A stretch of DNA of 64,000 nucleotides from the NCBI GenBank assembly GCA_023634235.1, contig JAMKCF010000002.1, forward strand, positions 12,712,591 through 12,776,590. The letters run 5' to 3'. The notes under the pieces were generated by a model. That model saw only the letters and a program-made list of their open reading frames with translations, had not been told where the DNA came from and searched no databases. Numbering within the stretch: position 1 is the first letter of the stretch; every line of letters begins with the position of its first letter. Of this stretch, positions 44,170-56,384 are shown piece by piece. A program made the translations under genes and the position numbers. The DNA comes from Pisaster brevispinus. Its lineage: Eukaryota > Echinodermata > Asteroidea > Forcipulatida > Asteriidae.

Positions 44170-47100
44170 ACCTCTTTTTATATCAGTTTATTATACATCA
44201 TATCAGTGGTTCGGAAAGAGCAATTTTGAAAATTTAGCGAGGCATTTAATTCAATGGTTGTTTTGTAAAGATGCTGTTTTAAAACGTGACTTTAAAAATA
44301 ACTCTAGGAAGTCATTGTTTCATCGCCTTAAAATAGGACTTAATTGACTTTGCGATCCAGACGTCTTTGGTTTGTCGTCAAGGTTGTCTGTCCGGTTTTA
44401 AACTGTCTGGAATTAATGATGAATCGTCTCTTTTTTATGCCCGTGTTGCATTCACCTTTAATAATTACATCAAAGTCAGTCAAATATCTGATTTCATGTA
44501 GTGTGCATTATAGTGGTGTGACTTTCAACCCAACTCTCTAAACACTATCCTCTTCAAAACAACTTCATCACCAAGCAGGCCTGCAGATATTTGTTCACTG
44601 GGAAAATTTTTTCCACAACCATTACCTCTTTCTCTCCTAATAAGATCAACTTATGTCACCAACAAACCAAATTTGCAATCTTTCATCCTCCGAAATCCAG
44701 AACCGTTCTCGTGGATTTGAAATTAGATTTCAGAGCCAAAAATGTCACCAGGATGTTTAAAACCGCGAAACGACGTGACGTATGAACGTCGTCGTCCCCA
44801 GAGAGATACCCGTGCGTGCCTCCGACACATTTCTCCCCTTTCTGTCTTAATTTTGGCGGCAAACCGCCAGGCAATGTGATTCCATGACCATTTGACTTCG
44901 TCCACGGGGAAATCACACGCCGTTTGGAAACCCTGCGAGCTCCCCGGCACTCAATGAAAACAAAACGAGCTGGCCGCTGGATGTTTGTCACTTTGTTTCA
45001 TAGCAAAGCCGCTGGCTTGTCAGATTCAATTAAAAGACGCAAAGGTAGTGCACGTTTGATAAACGATGGCATTTTTCATTGTTTGCCCGTTTTTGAAAAG
45101 TTATCTTAACATGCCACAGCGTCCTATATTAATTTAGATTTTCGTTCCATGGATGCAAAAAGGGAGGAAATTCCTTGCATTCATTGTATTTCCTACGTGT
45201 ATTATTAAAGGCAAAGTGTAGTAGCCTCATGTGTTTACCTTTATTAGACAAATCTTAACTAAATCACTGATAATTAATAAGTTGGCATGGGCACGATGAA
45301 GTGATTCAAACTTTTCCGTTGTTATTTTCATGACGCGTTTTGTGGGTGGGTCAACATTTCGTTAATGAACATCTAATCCCTGTTTCGTGATGGCTGCATG
45401 GCTGACATATCTAGATGTGTTTTTAAGGAACAACAAAGTAGCAGGAGCATTTGAAATATTGCTGACATGTTTCAACTACAAGGCAAAAGTTTATCGACTG
45501 GGGTACGCAAAACAGACACACTACACGGACTTTCGTCGTGAGCGTCTTCCCTCACAGCCAATTAAAAGTAGCCGAAAGATTTGCTTCCACTCTCTCTGTT
45601 CGAAAAAATAATAAATAACTGCCTGCACGGCTACCTAAAAGCGCCTAAACTTCAGGAGAATATTGTCACCAAGGTCCTGAGAACCAATCATACGGAACAG
45701 AAGTATCGCAGGATGTGCGCGCACGAGGGGAACTGTAATCATCTATGTCAAGAAACGTGCTTTCAATTTCAGCGTTTCGTCGGCGGGGAACGTGGCCAGA
45801 GTAAAGCGGTGGAAACGGTCGCGTGGCGCCCGCTTTCAGCTTGATTATAGTCGGGTAGTATTATCAGGAGCTTGCTACACGCTGGCGGAATGTTAACTTT
45901 CTTCTGCTGGGATTTGTTGGTGGGAATTATTCCGTTGGACAGTAATGGTTATCGGTTTAATTTGCTTTGATGATTTGTCAATTGGGTAGATGCGGCACCA
46001 AATGATGAACGGATGTGCGGTTTTATTGAATTTTTTTTTTTGAGGGTTGGACTCCGGTTGGCTTCATCGTGGTGTAAAATACAGAAGTTGGCTATCGTGT
46101 TTAACTGCATCAATTATAATGCAGTCTACTGGCCTAATTCACTCAGTGTGAAGCTGCAGATCACGTGTCTTCTTTCTGGGATGATTTGTTTGTTGTTTTT
46201 AAATTGCTTTGCATTATTAGTTTATATTTTATCTGCCGAGCCCCAGGATTGAGTTTAGGATTGTTTTGGTGTAAATCGAGGTTATTCTTTGCTTTTATGT
46301 TGAGAGGTTAACAACCTTGTTATTGTGCGCGGCTGGGTTGAATAAAAAACGAGTGCAGTTTGTTGCAGACTCTCGTAATGATTATGACTGTTTTAAATTA
46401 TTATCTTAAACTGAAGAAAATCAATCTGAAACTGAACCCAAAAGACTTAGGATAGAAAATCATTATACTTTTTTTGTGTATGGAGGTCAGTCTCATCTCC
46501 CCTGCCCTTTGTTTTGATACCATTTACTGTTTTTTCAAACTTGTTTTTTAATCGAGCACAATCATCGAACTTCAAAGAAATTTGAGTCAAGAATTTGTTT
46601 TCACAGGTTTTCGGATTCTGATTTTTTAAATACTTTTTTCATTGTTGTCATTATTATTTCTGGTTTATTAAAACAATGTATTTGTATCTCAGGGACTAAA
46701 TTGCTACAATATTGTATATATAATATAAAAAAAAATACCTTTGTTGATGTTGTTTTTGATGTTGTTGCTGAATTTAGGGAAAACATTTTTTTTCAGAATT
46801 GTATTATGTTTCTGTATATTTACACCAATGTCCCCCTTTTTCTGATGACTAATATGCCCGGTGTTTAACCGTAGCAATAAAAAAAAAATGAAAACACAAT
46901 TATATGTTTGACCGATGCTACAGTCGCCTGGGGCTATTTCTAATAGGGAGTAGCGACGACCCTGGCCCCGAGATTCCTCTGAGCCGCAGAGCCACAGAGA
47001 AATTGAATTGTGCCTAAGGCTTGTTACATCCTAATTGTAGGTCGATGTAGTCTGTAAACTTAGTCCAGATGGACCTCAGCTTTTATTTTAAATATTAAAG

Positions 47101-47235
47101 GTATTGTACATGTTGTATAATTTAGATGCATCTCACAGGATGACCGACCTTGTTCGGTTCTTACGACAACAGAGATTAGAGGGATAAAAGACGTTGCAAC
47201 GTTTCTCTTTGATACACTCTATAAACATAACGAAC
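44170..47235. other. No gene recognised
   Basis: GC-balanced blocks at 44690-45060 and 45530-45845 may be conserved non-coding DNA; frames there (102, 87 codons) have no domains or clear splice sites. The remainder is AT-rich. Confidence 0.4.
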
Positions 47236-47239
47236 AGGT

Positions 47240-47822
47240 CTGTATTGACCTGGGTTCCGTGTTGCAGGGGTCTGATCCATTTCTTGGTCAGTATGACCCG
47301 GGCTCTAAGTCAAACTGACCCAAAGCTGTAACAAACTGACCTGGATTATGTGCCAAACTGACCTAAAGGTGTGCCAAACTAACCCAAAGCTGTGCCAAAC
47401 TGACCCAAAGCTGTGCCAAACTGACCTGGGCTCTGTGCTAAACTGACCCAAAGCTGTGCCAAACCGACCTGGACTCTGTGTCAAACTGACCCAAAGCTGT
47501 GCCAAACTGACCTGGACTCTGTGCCAAACTGACCCAAAGCTGTGCCAGACTGACCCAAAGCTGTGCCAAACCGACCTGGACTCTGTGCCAAACTGACCCA
47601 CAGCTGTGCCAAACTGACCTGGACTCTGTGCCAAACTGACCTGGACTCTGTGCCAAACTGACCCAAAGCTGTGCCAAACTGACCTGGACTCTGTGCCAAA
47701 CTGACCCAAAGCTGTGCCAAACTGACCTGGACTCTGTGCCAAACTGACCCAAAGCTGTGCCAACCTGACCCAAAGCTGTGCCAAACTGACCCAAAGCTGT
47801 GCCAGACTGACCCAAACTGAAC
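47240..47822. repeat. Minisatellite of alternating 21- and 22-bp units with TGACCC/TGACCT
   Basis: Units CCAAACTGACCCAAAGCTGT(G) and CCAAACTGACCTGGACTCTG(TG) alternate irregularly, about 25 in all (47294-47817). The first 80 bp (GACCTGGGTTCCGTGTTGCA, TCTGATCCATTTCTTGGTCA) match the ends of the GGGTCA TIR family at 32094 and 58361, so the array looks like an internal expansion of one such element. All three minus frames are open because the unit lacks stops; these are not genes. Confidence 0.93.
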
Positions 47823-47824
47823 CA

Positions 47825-48098
47825 ATCATCAACAGTAAGGTCGTTTGTTGGACGATTTTAGATTAAGATAATCTTCCAAAGTGCGTGGGCTAAAACGAAG
47901 CCAATCTTTTTTTTTATAAACTGCTTGAAAATCGCACCTTCTTTTTCAATGACCACTCAACACTAACGATGATTTTGCATGAGTCCATGTAAACATTTGT
48001 GTACGAATGCCCCCTAACATATTACTTACCTACAAACAATACGGTAATAATTATTATCCGTAACTTTATAAACGCAATGCTGATATATTATTTCAACA
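47825..48098. other. No feature
   Basis: AT-rich linker between two repeat arrays. Confidence 0.4.
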
Positions 48099-48100
48099 CA

Positions 48101-48123
48101 CCCCCCCCCCAAAAAAAAAAAAA

Positions 48124-48214
<91 letters not shown>

Positions 48215-48251
48215 CTAAATAACTAAATAAATAAATAAATAAATAAACAAA

Positions 48252-48322
<71 letters not shown>

Positions 48323-48345
48323 AAAAATAAAAAAATAAATAAACA
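48101..48345. repeat. Compound microsatellite: C-run, A-run, (AAAT)n
   Basis: Ten C, thirteen A, then about 225 bp of TAAA repeats with a few substitutions. It has the same architecture as 163-222 but is much longer. Confidence 0.97.
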
Positions 48346-48349
48346 ATTT

Positions 48350-49200
48350 GATTTAAAAAAAATAAGCTTTATGAGACAGTGGTGATTTGAGACGAGGAGA
48401 AACAAAATGGCCGCCCGTTTACGAGGAATTCGCTTTGCGTGCCCGTTTTTCCATCACATCTATTTTGTTCACAAACATGAGTAACATCTCATTTACAAAG
48501 AAAACTGACAATTCGAATCAATACACTGAATCAACTCTAACCCTCCACCTGGATCAATGCCGAGCAAAGAATCGGGGACAACCCCTGCGCGGGAGGGCTT
48601 ACCGGTGCATCAGCCCCCGGACGAATATGCCAAGGGCTGGATAATGTTCCTCCTCGTACCCCTGAGGTTTTATCAAGTCAAGCGCTGAGGGGGGAGTTCT
48701 TGAGACAACCTCCCCTTGACGTCGTAATTGACTTCCTATCGACCTGACGGGGTTAACCTTGTTGGACTAGGCGCTGATTGCAAAAGAAATCATTAAAATA
48801 TCAAAAGAGATTCTTGGTTGAATGGCCCTTCCAATCCACGGCCTCGTCTTCTTCCCTGCCTTTTTTTTTTTGTCTCTCCCCGTCGGTTTACGATTTCAAC
48901 TTGAGTTAACAAGGCGCATTGAAAAATCGAATTGTGTATCACATGGGCGTATCAGCTTCTACCTTAGCATTTTACAATATCATGTTATGTATGCCCATGT
49001 ATGAAGTTAACATTAATGTGTGTCTGAGTGAATGTTGAATTACGATGTGTATAATGGCGTATAGCTAGGGTTCGTGGCACCTGAGAAAGGCATAGATTAT
49101 GGTCCTCCTTTACTTACTTTTTTTTTTTTTTTTTTTTTTTTTTCAAAGTGTTAGTTTGATATAATTTTTAATAACCACGACCCACACCCACAACCCATAC
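48350..49200. other. No gene recognised
   Basis: The block 48530-48760 is GC-balanced and could be conserved non-coding DNA. Poly-T at 49120-49143. Confidence 0.4.
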
Positions 49201-49204
49201 AGCT

Positions 49205-49430
49205 ATGTGTTGCATACACTCTGTTGACATTTCTTTGTTCTGTGCACTTAACAAAAACCTCTTCTTCGACACTGCAAAAAAGGCATAGTGTTTCGAAAGC
49301 AATGTGCATTCTCAGGTCCACACTCCGTATGTAATGCTTGCCCAGTGTTTGTTAACAGCGTTTAAGAATAGTTTTCTTAAGTGTACAGAACAAAGAAATG
49401 TCCATAGAGTGTATGCAACACAGAGTGTGT
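49205..49430. mobile_element. MITE-like inverted repeat with 45-bp arms
   Basis: Arms at about 49206-49250 and 49377-49422 share GTGTTGCATACACTCT, GACATTTCTTTGTTCTGT and CACTTAA with three mismatches, around a loop of about 125 bp. A GGTCCACACTCCGTATGTAA block inside (49315) recurs as GGTCCACACTTCATATGTAA at 49493, so the element may extend to about 49515. Confidence 0.8.
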
Positions 49431-49434
49431 GTGT

Positions 49435-50875
49435 GGACGTGTGTCAGTCCACATAGCGTCTCAAATCCCTATGTGGACTTCGCTCGTTCCCAGGTCCACA
49501 CTTCATATGTAACGCATAATACTTTTTAATGGTCAATTTGACAACAACCTATCCCCTCTGCAAGGCAGTGCACGTAGGTAGTGCCACCCTCCCCCTTCCC
49601 CGCCCACTCCACCACACACAAGTCTGTAAACGCCTGCAACTGGAGGGAACCTCCTATTGTCCTTCTTTTGTTTGAGCATACTTTCCAACTGGGGGCCTTC
49701 TCCCAACCGGTACCCTATTGTCCTCTTCTGTTAAAGGGCTCGGTTTACACTAACACTAAAATTCGTGTGTAAAGACCTACAGTCGCGGACCTCTACTAAC
49801 AGCCCATTGGTTGTGGACATACTTTCCAACTTTCCTTTCACGGAGCCCCTATTGTCCCTTTTGTTTATAGGTCCCCGGTTTGTGTATAGTCTACCAACTT
49901 CATACCATCCCTTTCCCCCTGATGCCACATATTACCATTATGAGGATTTTCCTGCTATTTTCAGGTGTGTTTTTTTTTTAACTAATAATCATAAACTGTT
50001 CATGCAGTTTGTGTCTCAATTATAAAATCATCAGTTTTTCTAAATTAAAAAGGTCGTGACATCAATCCGTCACAGGGCTATTAGTCGTTATGGCGTGTTT
50101 AGGGTTTTTTAAACTCTCGTTCTTTTTCTCTCGTGTTTGGGGTTACGTTTGCTGTCATAATACTACTGTCGTGTTTATTTTCTTCGCGAATCGTTCTTGG
50201 AAGAATGATAAATTAATAATACTGTATTCTGTAAACTTGTATGATATTTGTATTCGGTATTTGTTATGTATTTTGTTGGTATTTTTATGGGGTTTCAACA
50301 GTTTGTTACTTTAGTGTTTTGCTTATTTCTTCTTGTGTAATCTTGAACTGGAAGTTGAATGTAATGCGCCCTCCTCGTATAGGCTGGTCCTGTGAGAGCA
50401 CAATACACATCAAACAGTTAATTAAATAAATTGTTGTTTATAAATAGTTGTTTCACTCCCAAATTCCACCCGCTGTTATTTTTCAGCTATCGTATACAAC
50501 GAATATTTTATCTTTTCAACTTGAGTTTTCTGAACTCAAGTCTATTTTATAGTCTTACTTTTGTTTAAGTTCTTTGTCTGTACTGAGGAAATTATATAAG
50601 CAATATTGCAAAGACTTTGCCCTACAAGCTTGCCATAATTGTACCCAAATGTTTACCTTATAAACGTCAATTGAAAACGTTAACAAATGTTATAGTATAT
50701 TAACGACGTATAACTGTTTTCAACGGCACACTAAAGTAGACCAAACACGGTCATTAGATTTAACTATTTGTCCATGTATTTTCTTGTATTCGAATGAAGC
50801 CATGATGCTTCAAAAGTAATAGATTTCACTGTTTTTCCTATGTATATTTCTTTGTATTCGAACGATTGATGCTTT
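49435..50875. other. No gene recognised
   Basis: CT-rich stretch 49580-49930 with three diverged CCTATTGTCC...TTTTGTTT repeats. The rest is AT-rich. Confidence 0.4.
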
Positions 50876-50879
50876 AAAC

Positions 50880-51270
50880 GTCCGCATTGCAAACGCTCTT
50901 TGGTGAATGGTCTTTGATCGCATTAGAGGATACCGATGCTAAACTTATTTCCGCATGATTGCTCCCCGGCGTCATTAAGACGTAATCTCTGTGATTTATT
51001 ACTAGATTAGCGTTCAAGATTCATTAAATAATGGCAGGCTAATGATTTATGGCATTGCTATAATGCCCGGGTTATGTCATTATCATCATTCGGCCTTTTA
51101 AAAGAAGTATTCAGTTGCGGCAAAGAAAGATTGGGGGGAAAATATAAATAGAATTTGAAGAAGAAAAAAACTAAAGTGCCAGCCAATTAATCGCTCTGCA
51201 TTGCTTACTTTTCATAATATCATTAGAGTAAATCTAATTTTAAAATCGGTAGCAGCGATGAATGAGAAAT
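50880..51270. promoter_or_regulatory. Candidate Hox/homeodomain regulatory block
   Basis: Contains TGATTTATTAC (50992-51002) and TGATTTATGG (51043-51052), both matching posterior Hox-Pbx composite sites, plus many ATTA/TAAT cores (GTCATTAAG, GATTCATTAAATAATGG, GGCTAATG, CCAATTAATCG, ATCATTAGAG). The density over about 300 bp exceeds the flanks by eye. Confidence 0.35.
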
Positions 51271-51274
51271 TCTG

Positions 51275-53875
51275 ATCATGTTGAAGCAGAATGAGTAGGC
51301 TGGGAGGGAATGTTGAAAGACAAAATACGCAATCTTTATTTCGTGTACAGCATGGCCTTGTTTGGCGGGCAATATATTGTTTTTTTTGGGGGGGGGAATG
51401 TGATTGATTGGAATTCGAAAGAAAAATCCTCTCCAGATGAAGGAAGCGACTGTCAGACAGCTTTTCGGAGAGGCACTTGTTTTACAAGTGGTCCTGGACT
51501 ACTCGGAATACCTGCTAAATTAAATCAGATGCACCCCCCCCCCCCCCCAGTGTGTTTGCTTCACTGTTCTTGTTTTGATCCTTGTGGATGATTCTATTTC
51601 AACTCGGTTGTGCATTGTGGGCCTGCGTACTCGGTCTTTGCTTGTTATGACTGCCGGAGAATTTACGTAAACGGTACAATTTTTATTAGTGAAAATTGAA
51701 TTCTGCTATCGGGTCTAGTTGGTCAGCTCACTTGCGGTTAAGGTAATAAACGTAGCGAACTTTCTGTGAATCATTTATGCATGCACCTCTCACAATTGTA
51801 TTTCTGGTATAACCTTCATGCGTGATAATTATCGCAATATTGCCAGTCATGGGATAAACATTTCCAGGAAAAGCTTGAAACGCCATAAAACAAACATAAT
51901 ACTTGGTTTTAGGAATATCGTTTTCAGTGTATAATTTATAGGAAGACCTACTTGTTAACGGCTCAAAATCTGTGTTTTGCGAGTCTACGGATTGTTAACT
52001 TATCAATAGAAAATAACTGTACATAATTTGAAAAGTTTAAAAATTGCACTCGCTAATTGCGCACGGGATTTCATATTTATCGGATCAACAATCCCCCCCT
52101 TCTTGAAGAAGTGCAGTCTCAAAGAGCTCCCCTCAGCGTAAAACACAATTTTGAATTACTCGTGAAATCCTCAGAAGAGAGCATTCTCGTTGGCGGGAAA
52201 TTCTTTGTTATATTCCCGCAGTAAATGGACACTTAATCGAGTTACACCGTATCGTATCGGGCAGGCAAAACAAGGGTTTTCTCTTTCTATGGTGATCTGC
52301 TGGCATTGGTACGCAAGGGGAAGAGGATAAAGGCTTTTGCCAATTTCAATACATCCCAATACGTATTCTTTGGTAGGTCTTTGTACAAGCTTAAGACTGC
52401 GTGCGTTGTGACACAGCGTCGGGGGAGGAACCAGACAAAATGAACATTCGATCGTAACAAAGAGGTAAACAAGGTGGGCAGTGTTAAAGGGGTGGGACAC
52501 TCCCTCGGGCGATTGACCATAACATGAGTGAGACGGTCCTGTGGCGTTGCTACATTATATAGCTTAGGGCCTGGTTCAATATAAGTGGTAGCTTCTAAAG
52601 ATCATAAACGTATAATCGGGAGCCAATAACATTTACTACTTTTTTCTTCTTTTTTTTCGTAAACATGGCCCAATTTTATGGCAATGCGTGCTTACCTCGA
52701 CTGCTGAACTTACCGCAAACCATTGTGCTGTACAGCTAACCAATAGGTGCAGACTCCCGCTGTGAGCGACGCCGTGAATTGGGTGCAGTTTTGTTCCGGA
52801 ATATAAATTAAATTCAATTTTGGACAGTTTCCCTGACTGCTTCACGTAAATAACTTAAACATATGTACACAGTACGAATATACGCCGATATTTAAACTTT
52901 GTCTTACAATTCCCCCTTAAGCCGATCAAATCCACAACGTCAGAATGTTCCCAACTATTAGACCTAAATTTGCCCCCATTGTTATACAGTATTATGTTAT
53001 TGTGTTGGAACTTTCCCTTAATTGTATATACCTTGGGAGTACCTGAGGATGGTGAGTCGTTTGGGGAATTGTAGAAGGCGTATCTCTTTTGTTCGCCGCC
53101 GGTGTTTTGTTGGGAACATTTTAAGGCGAAATTGCAATGTGATGGTACATTAATGCCGCGTCACTTCGCATTACATTCAGACCTAAGTGGAGTGTCATGC
53201 CAGCGGGAGGATTGCATCCAAATATCATTTAGGATACGGAGAGCTCGGGGAAAATTGACGAGACAAACTTACAATTACAGTATAAGCCATTGTGCTATTA
53301 CGTTCCTATCCATTCAACAAAAAGTTGGTAAAAAGAAAAGTGTTGTACAAAGCGCAGTTTCAGTGCGTGTCGGGTTCCGTAATATCCCCACTTTCATTTT
53401 GCTTTCCTTTTTGGTTTAGTTTCGAACATTTAGTCTTGGGAGCTAGCATTCCCAAAGCTGCAGATTGCACACAAAAAGGAAAAAACATGTAATTATTTGG
53501 TTGAGTTGGTGATAACGAAAGACACTTGTACGTGCGAGGCAGTCATTCAGTTTATTAATGCCTAAAATAAAGGTTAACGTTTACACACCAAATTAACCGG
53601 TTGTGGCATTTGCAAATAGACAGAATTTCAACTGACTGGAGGAAACCCATGCGCCAGCAACCGTCATGGCTTTCTGGGCGTCGTGTTTTCAGCTCTAAGA
53701 AACAGTAAATTTACACATCACATTAGAAGCTGGTGGTGGCTACTAAATCGAAACTTATTTTATTAAAAAATTGATTCAAGCAAACGTAATGATCCGGCCC
53801 GTGCTGGGAATAGATTCAACAACTCGTTGCTAATAGACAAAGCAAACCTATAAGGTGTTTAAGCGCCATGGAAAG
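51275..53875. other. No gene recognised
   Basis: C-run at 51535-51548. A 109-codon minus frame (52171-52500) and a 105-codon plus frame (53102-53419) have no domains or clear splice sites. Confidence 0.4.
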
Positions 53876-53878
53876 CAC

Positions 53879-54108
53879 TGATTGGACAACATAGACTTGT
53901 TTGCATTGACCAATCAGAAAGAGTGAATGCGCGTGGTATTGACCAATCAGAGAAATTGATTAAAAGTTGTCGTCAGAGTATCTGATTGGTTGGGATACTG
54001 GAACGGTTTCACACTTTAAACAGTTATGAATGTGAGAGCGTCGACCAATAGCAGAGATGGATTGAATCGACGTCATCGTATTCAACACAACACTTCTGAT
54101 TGGCCAAT
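53879..54108. promoter_or_regulatory. Array of seven CCAAT boxes (NF-Y sites) with a CRE-like site
   Basis: CCAAT or ATTGG cores at 53881, 53910, 53943, 53985, 54044, 54099 and 54104, most in the extended forms (A/G)CCAATCA/G or CTGATTGG. The first gaps are about 30, 33 and 42 bp. A GACGTCAT lies at about 54069. Multiple spaced CCAAT boxes mark NF-Y-driven promoters, such as cell-cycle and histone genes; no such gene is seen here. Confidence 0.45.
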
Positions 54109-54129
54109 ACAGATGAGTCAGTTCTCCTA

Positions 54130-54710
54130 ACGACAATGCACCTGGGCAAAAAGCCTAGATCGAGCCGTGTCGAGAGTTTCCGTTAATGAACCGTCTGGAT
54201 CAAGTGTACTTCACCTGACCATTGTGTCTCCGATGTGTCAATTCCACGCTTAAAAATAATTACATGGATGCATTTTGACAAGGCTGTATAATGGAATCCC
54301 CAATGCATAAATGCAATCTAGCCTTCCTGCTGTACGTAACACTTAAGCGTGAACCGAATTACAATAAACATTGTGGGTGGAGCGTTAGCTGAAGTCTTGC
54401 TTTCGTACATTCCTTGTTTCAGCTCAGGAAAAAGATAGATGAGAACACAGTTGTTGTGACAAAGAGTGTTGTGCTAAGCTTTACACCGTCTGAAAAAACA
54501 TTGCAAACAGGGTACATCACAAAACTGAATTCAAGATGTAATCAAATCAACGCGTACTATACATTTCTAATGTTTATTTGAGCATAAGATAGGTTTCATC
54601 AATAAACAAGGAATTGATTGTGAACGAGTGTTGGTAAGCAAGTGTTTCAAAGAGATTGTTCTTTTCAACAACTGTATTTCCTTTCGGATTTTTCTTTAAA
54701 TAAAGTCAAT
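54130..54710. other. No gene recognised
   Basis: No frame or repeat noted. Confidence 0.4.
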
Positions 54711-54714
54711 GTAT

Positions 54715-55430
54715 CAGTGGCAGCGATTTTGCGAACATTACCGAATGCTATTTAACCTTATCTTCACTCAAAGAGAATGAGCTTAATAATAATCAACGTC
54801 GTACCTATCGATATTTATGTAAGAAACTATTTCCAACGTTACCAATTATTTGTTTTGTCTCGATAAAAAGCGAGTTAGCATACCAGAAAAAAAGCATGCA
54901 GTTTTGCCAACAAAACAAACGGTGTACCGCCACCTGGTTCAAATAGCCTCCCAGCTGCAGCAGCTTTTTGCCAAAATACTCACAAATGTACCCTGTCTTG
55001 ATTCATAGAGAGTATTCGTACCCGCTGCAGCAGATTTCATCAAAATAACCAATGTTGTATCTTGTCGTTGTTCAAAGAGAATAAACTTACCCGCTAAAGC
55101 AGCTTTCATCAAAATAACTAATGTACCTTATCTTTGTTCAAAGAGATTAAACGTACCCGCTACTGCAGCTTTCATCAAAATAACCAAATGTACCTTATCT
55201 TGATTCAAAGAGAGTAAAGGTACCCGCTACAGCAGCATTTATTAAAACAACCAACACTACACAATGTATATATATATTTTTTTAAAGCAAGCATGCATGA
55301 AACAGCAGCAGTTTTAGCAATGTTTACTAGTGAATTGAGTCAGGATGTGATACCAAACTGCAATGTGGTGTCATTCTCTTGATTCAAAAACAGAGTATCC
55401 GTAACTGGCAGCTGTTTTGCAATTCCTTTT
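54715..55430. repeat. Satellite-like array, unit about 65-70 bp
   Basis: Five clear units between 54940 and 55260 carry TACCCGCTACAGCAGC, TTTCATCAAAATAACCAA, TGTACCTTATCTTG and TTCAAAGAGAGTAAA. Decayed units extend to about 54715 on the left and 55430 on the right (GATTCAAAAACAGAGTATCC). No frame is conserved between units. Confidence 0.85.
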
Positions 55431-55434
55431 ACGG

Positions 55435-56108
55435 AATTGACTAATTGTTTTCATCCATGGATATACATGACGCCCGTGCGTCTCGCACCACACAGACACA
55501 CGAATAAAGACTTAATGCGGCATCTCTCAGTCGCTCTGCGCAATATTAGGTGCTACCAAACGTTGATCAAACGTGAAACCACAAAAGGGTTCTGACAAAA
55601 GGGACGAGGCATTAAAAGCCGGTACTTGTATTAATATCGGAGTGAATTCTATATGACGTGTATGTGTACCGCGTGACCGATTGAATAAATGGGGTCTAAT
55701 GATGAGACAGCGCCATCGCCTCAGCTTCGGTACGTCATGTGTAAATAATCATAGTTTCTGTAAGAGATTCAAGAGATGTTTTATTTTAAAAGGATTGTTC
55801 TCCCTCCTTTTTTTTCCATTCAACCCTTTAAGAACCGAATTTCTTTCATCTGTAATTTTCCCCGTGTTTGTTTGCTGCAAGGCAGAGAGTTTATTTACGT
55901 ATGCTTTCATTAAAAATAATATTAAGCGGCTTACCCTTTTCCTTAAAAGTAAATTTTTTTCTCATTGAAAAGTTATCTTGTTGTTTCAGCGCTGCAGCGT
56001 AAACTTGTGATCGTGAATGTATAATACACGCTCATTGTTATTCTTGTATACAACAAGCAGCAGTTTTTACCTACCCTTTGGGGTTGATTTCGTATCCTGG
56101 TGATGGGT
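55435..56108. other. No gene recognised
   Basis: A 95-codon plus frame (55681-55968) is AT-rich and domainless. Confidence 0.4.
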
Positions 56109-56109
56109 C

Positions 56110-56380
56110 ATCTTGGGACGCTAGGTTGCAGTGGCAAAAGTATGTAAAACACTTTATAGACTACTTCGCAAATACTTTTTACGCGCGCGTTAGCCGTGGA
56201 ATTAGGTGCATGCTGCTCTATATTAATGGTAAGTTTCACTTGATCCACGGCTAATAACGCAAGCGTCAAAGGTGTTTGTGGCTAGTCTATGCGGATGACG
56301 TCATTTGAATAGGGCGCCCTCGGCTAGAGACCAAACGAAAGTTTCTCATTGGGTCATCCTCTGCGCCGCGCAAAAAAAAG
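56110..56380 (+). repeat. Dispersed repeat family D, copy 2, with a MITE B fragment
   Basis: GACTACTTCGCAAATACTTT, GATGACGTCATTTGAATAGG, GCGCCCTCGGCTAGAGACC and TCTGCGCCGCGC match 37250-37440 in reverse complement. Inside, TAGCCGTGGAATTA (56190) and GATCCACGGCTAAT (56240) are inverted. TTGGGACGCTAGGTTGCAGT at 56113 is a mutated family B arm. Confidence 0.65.
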
Positions 56381-56384
56381 TGTT

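Noticed and set aside
47305..47832. 175-, 125- and 114-codon minus-strand frames that look like a repetitive protein
   Set aside because: The minisatellite unit lacks stops in all three minus frames, and the alternating 21/22-bp units rotate the frame. No start, splice or promoter context supports a gene.
48223..48405. Ile/Phe/Leu/Tyr-rich frame
   Set aside because: It is a translation of the (AAAT)n microsatellite.
54715..55430. CRISPR-like array of spaced repeats
   Set aside because: The units are contiguous and diverged with no unique spacers, and the window is eukaryotic.
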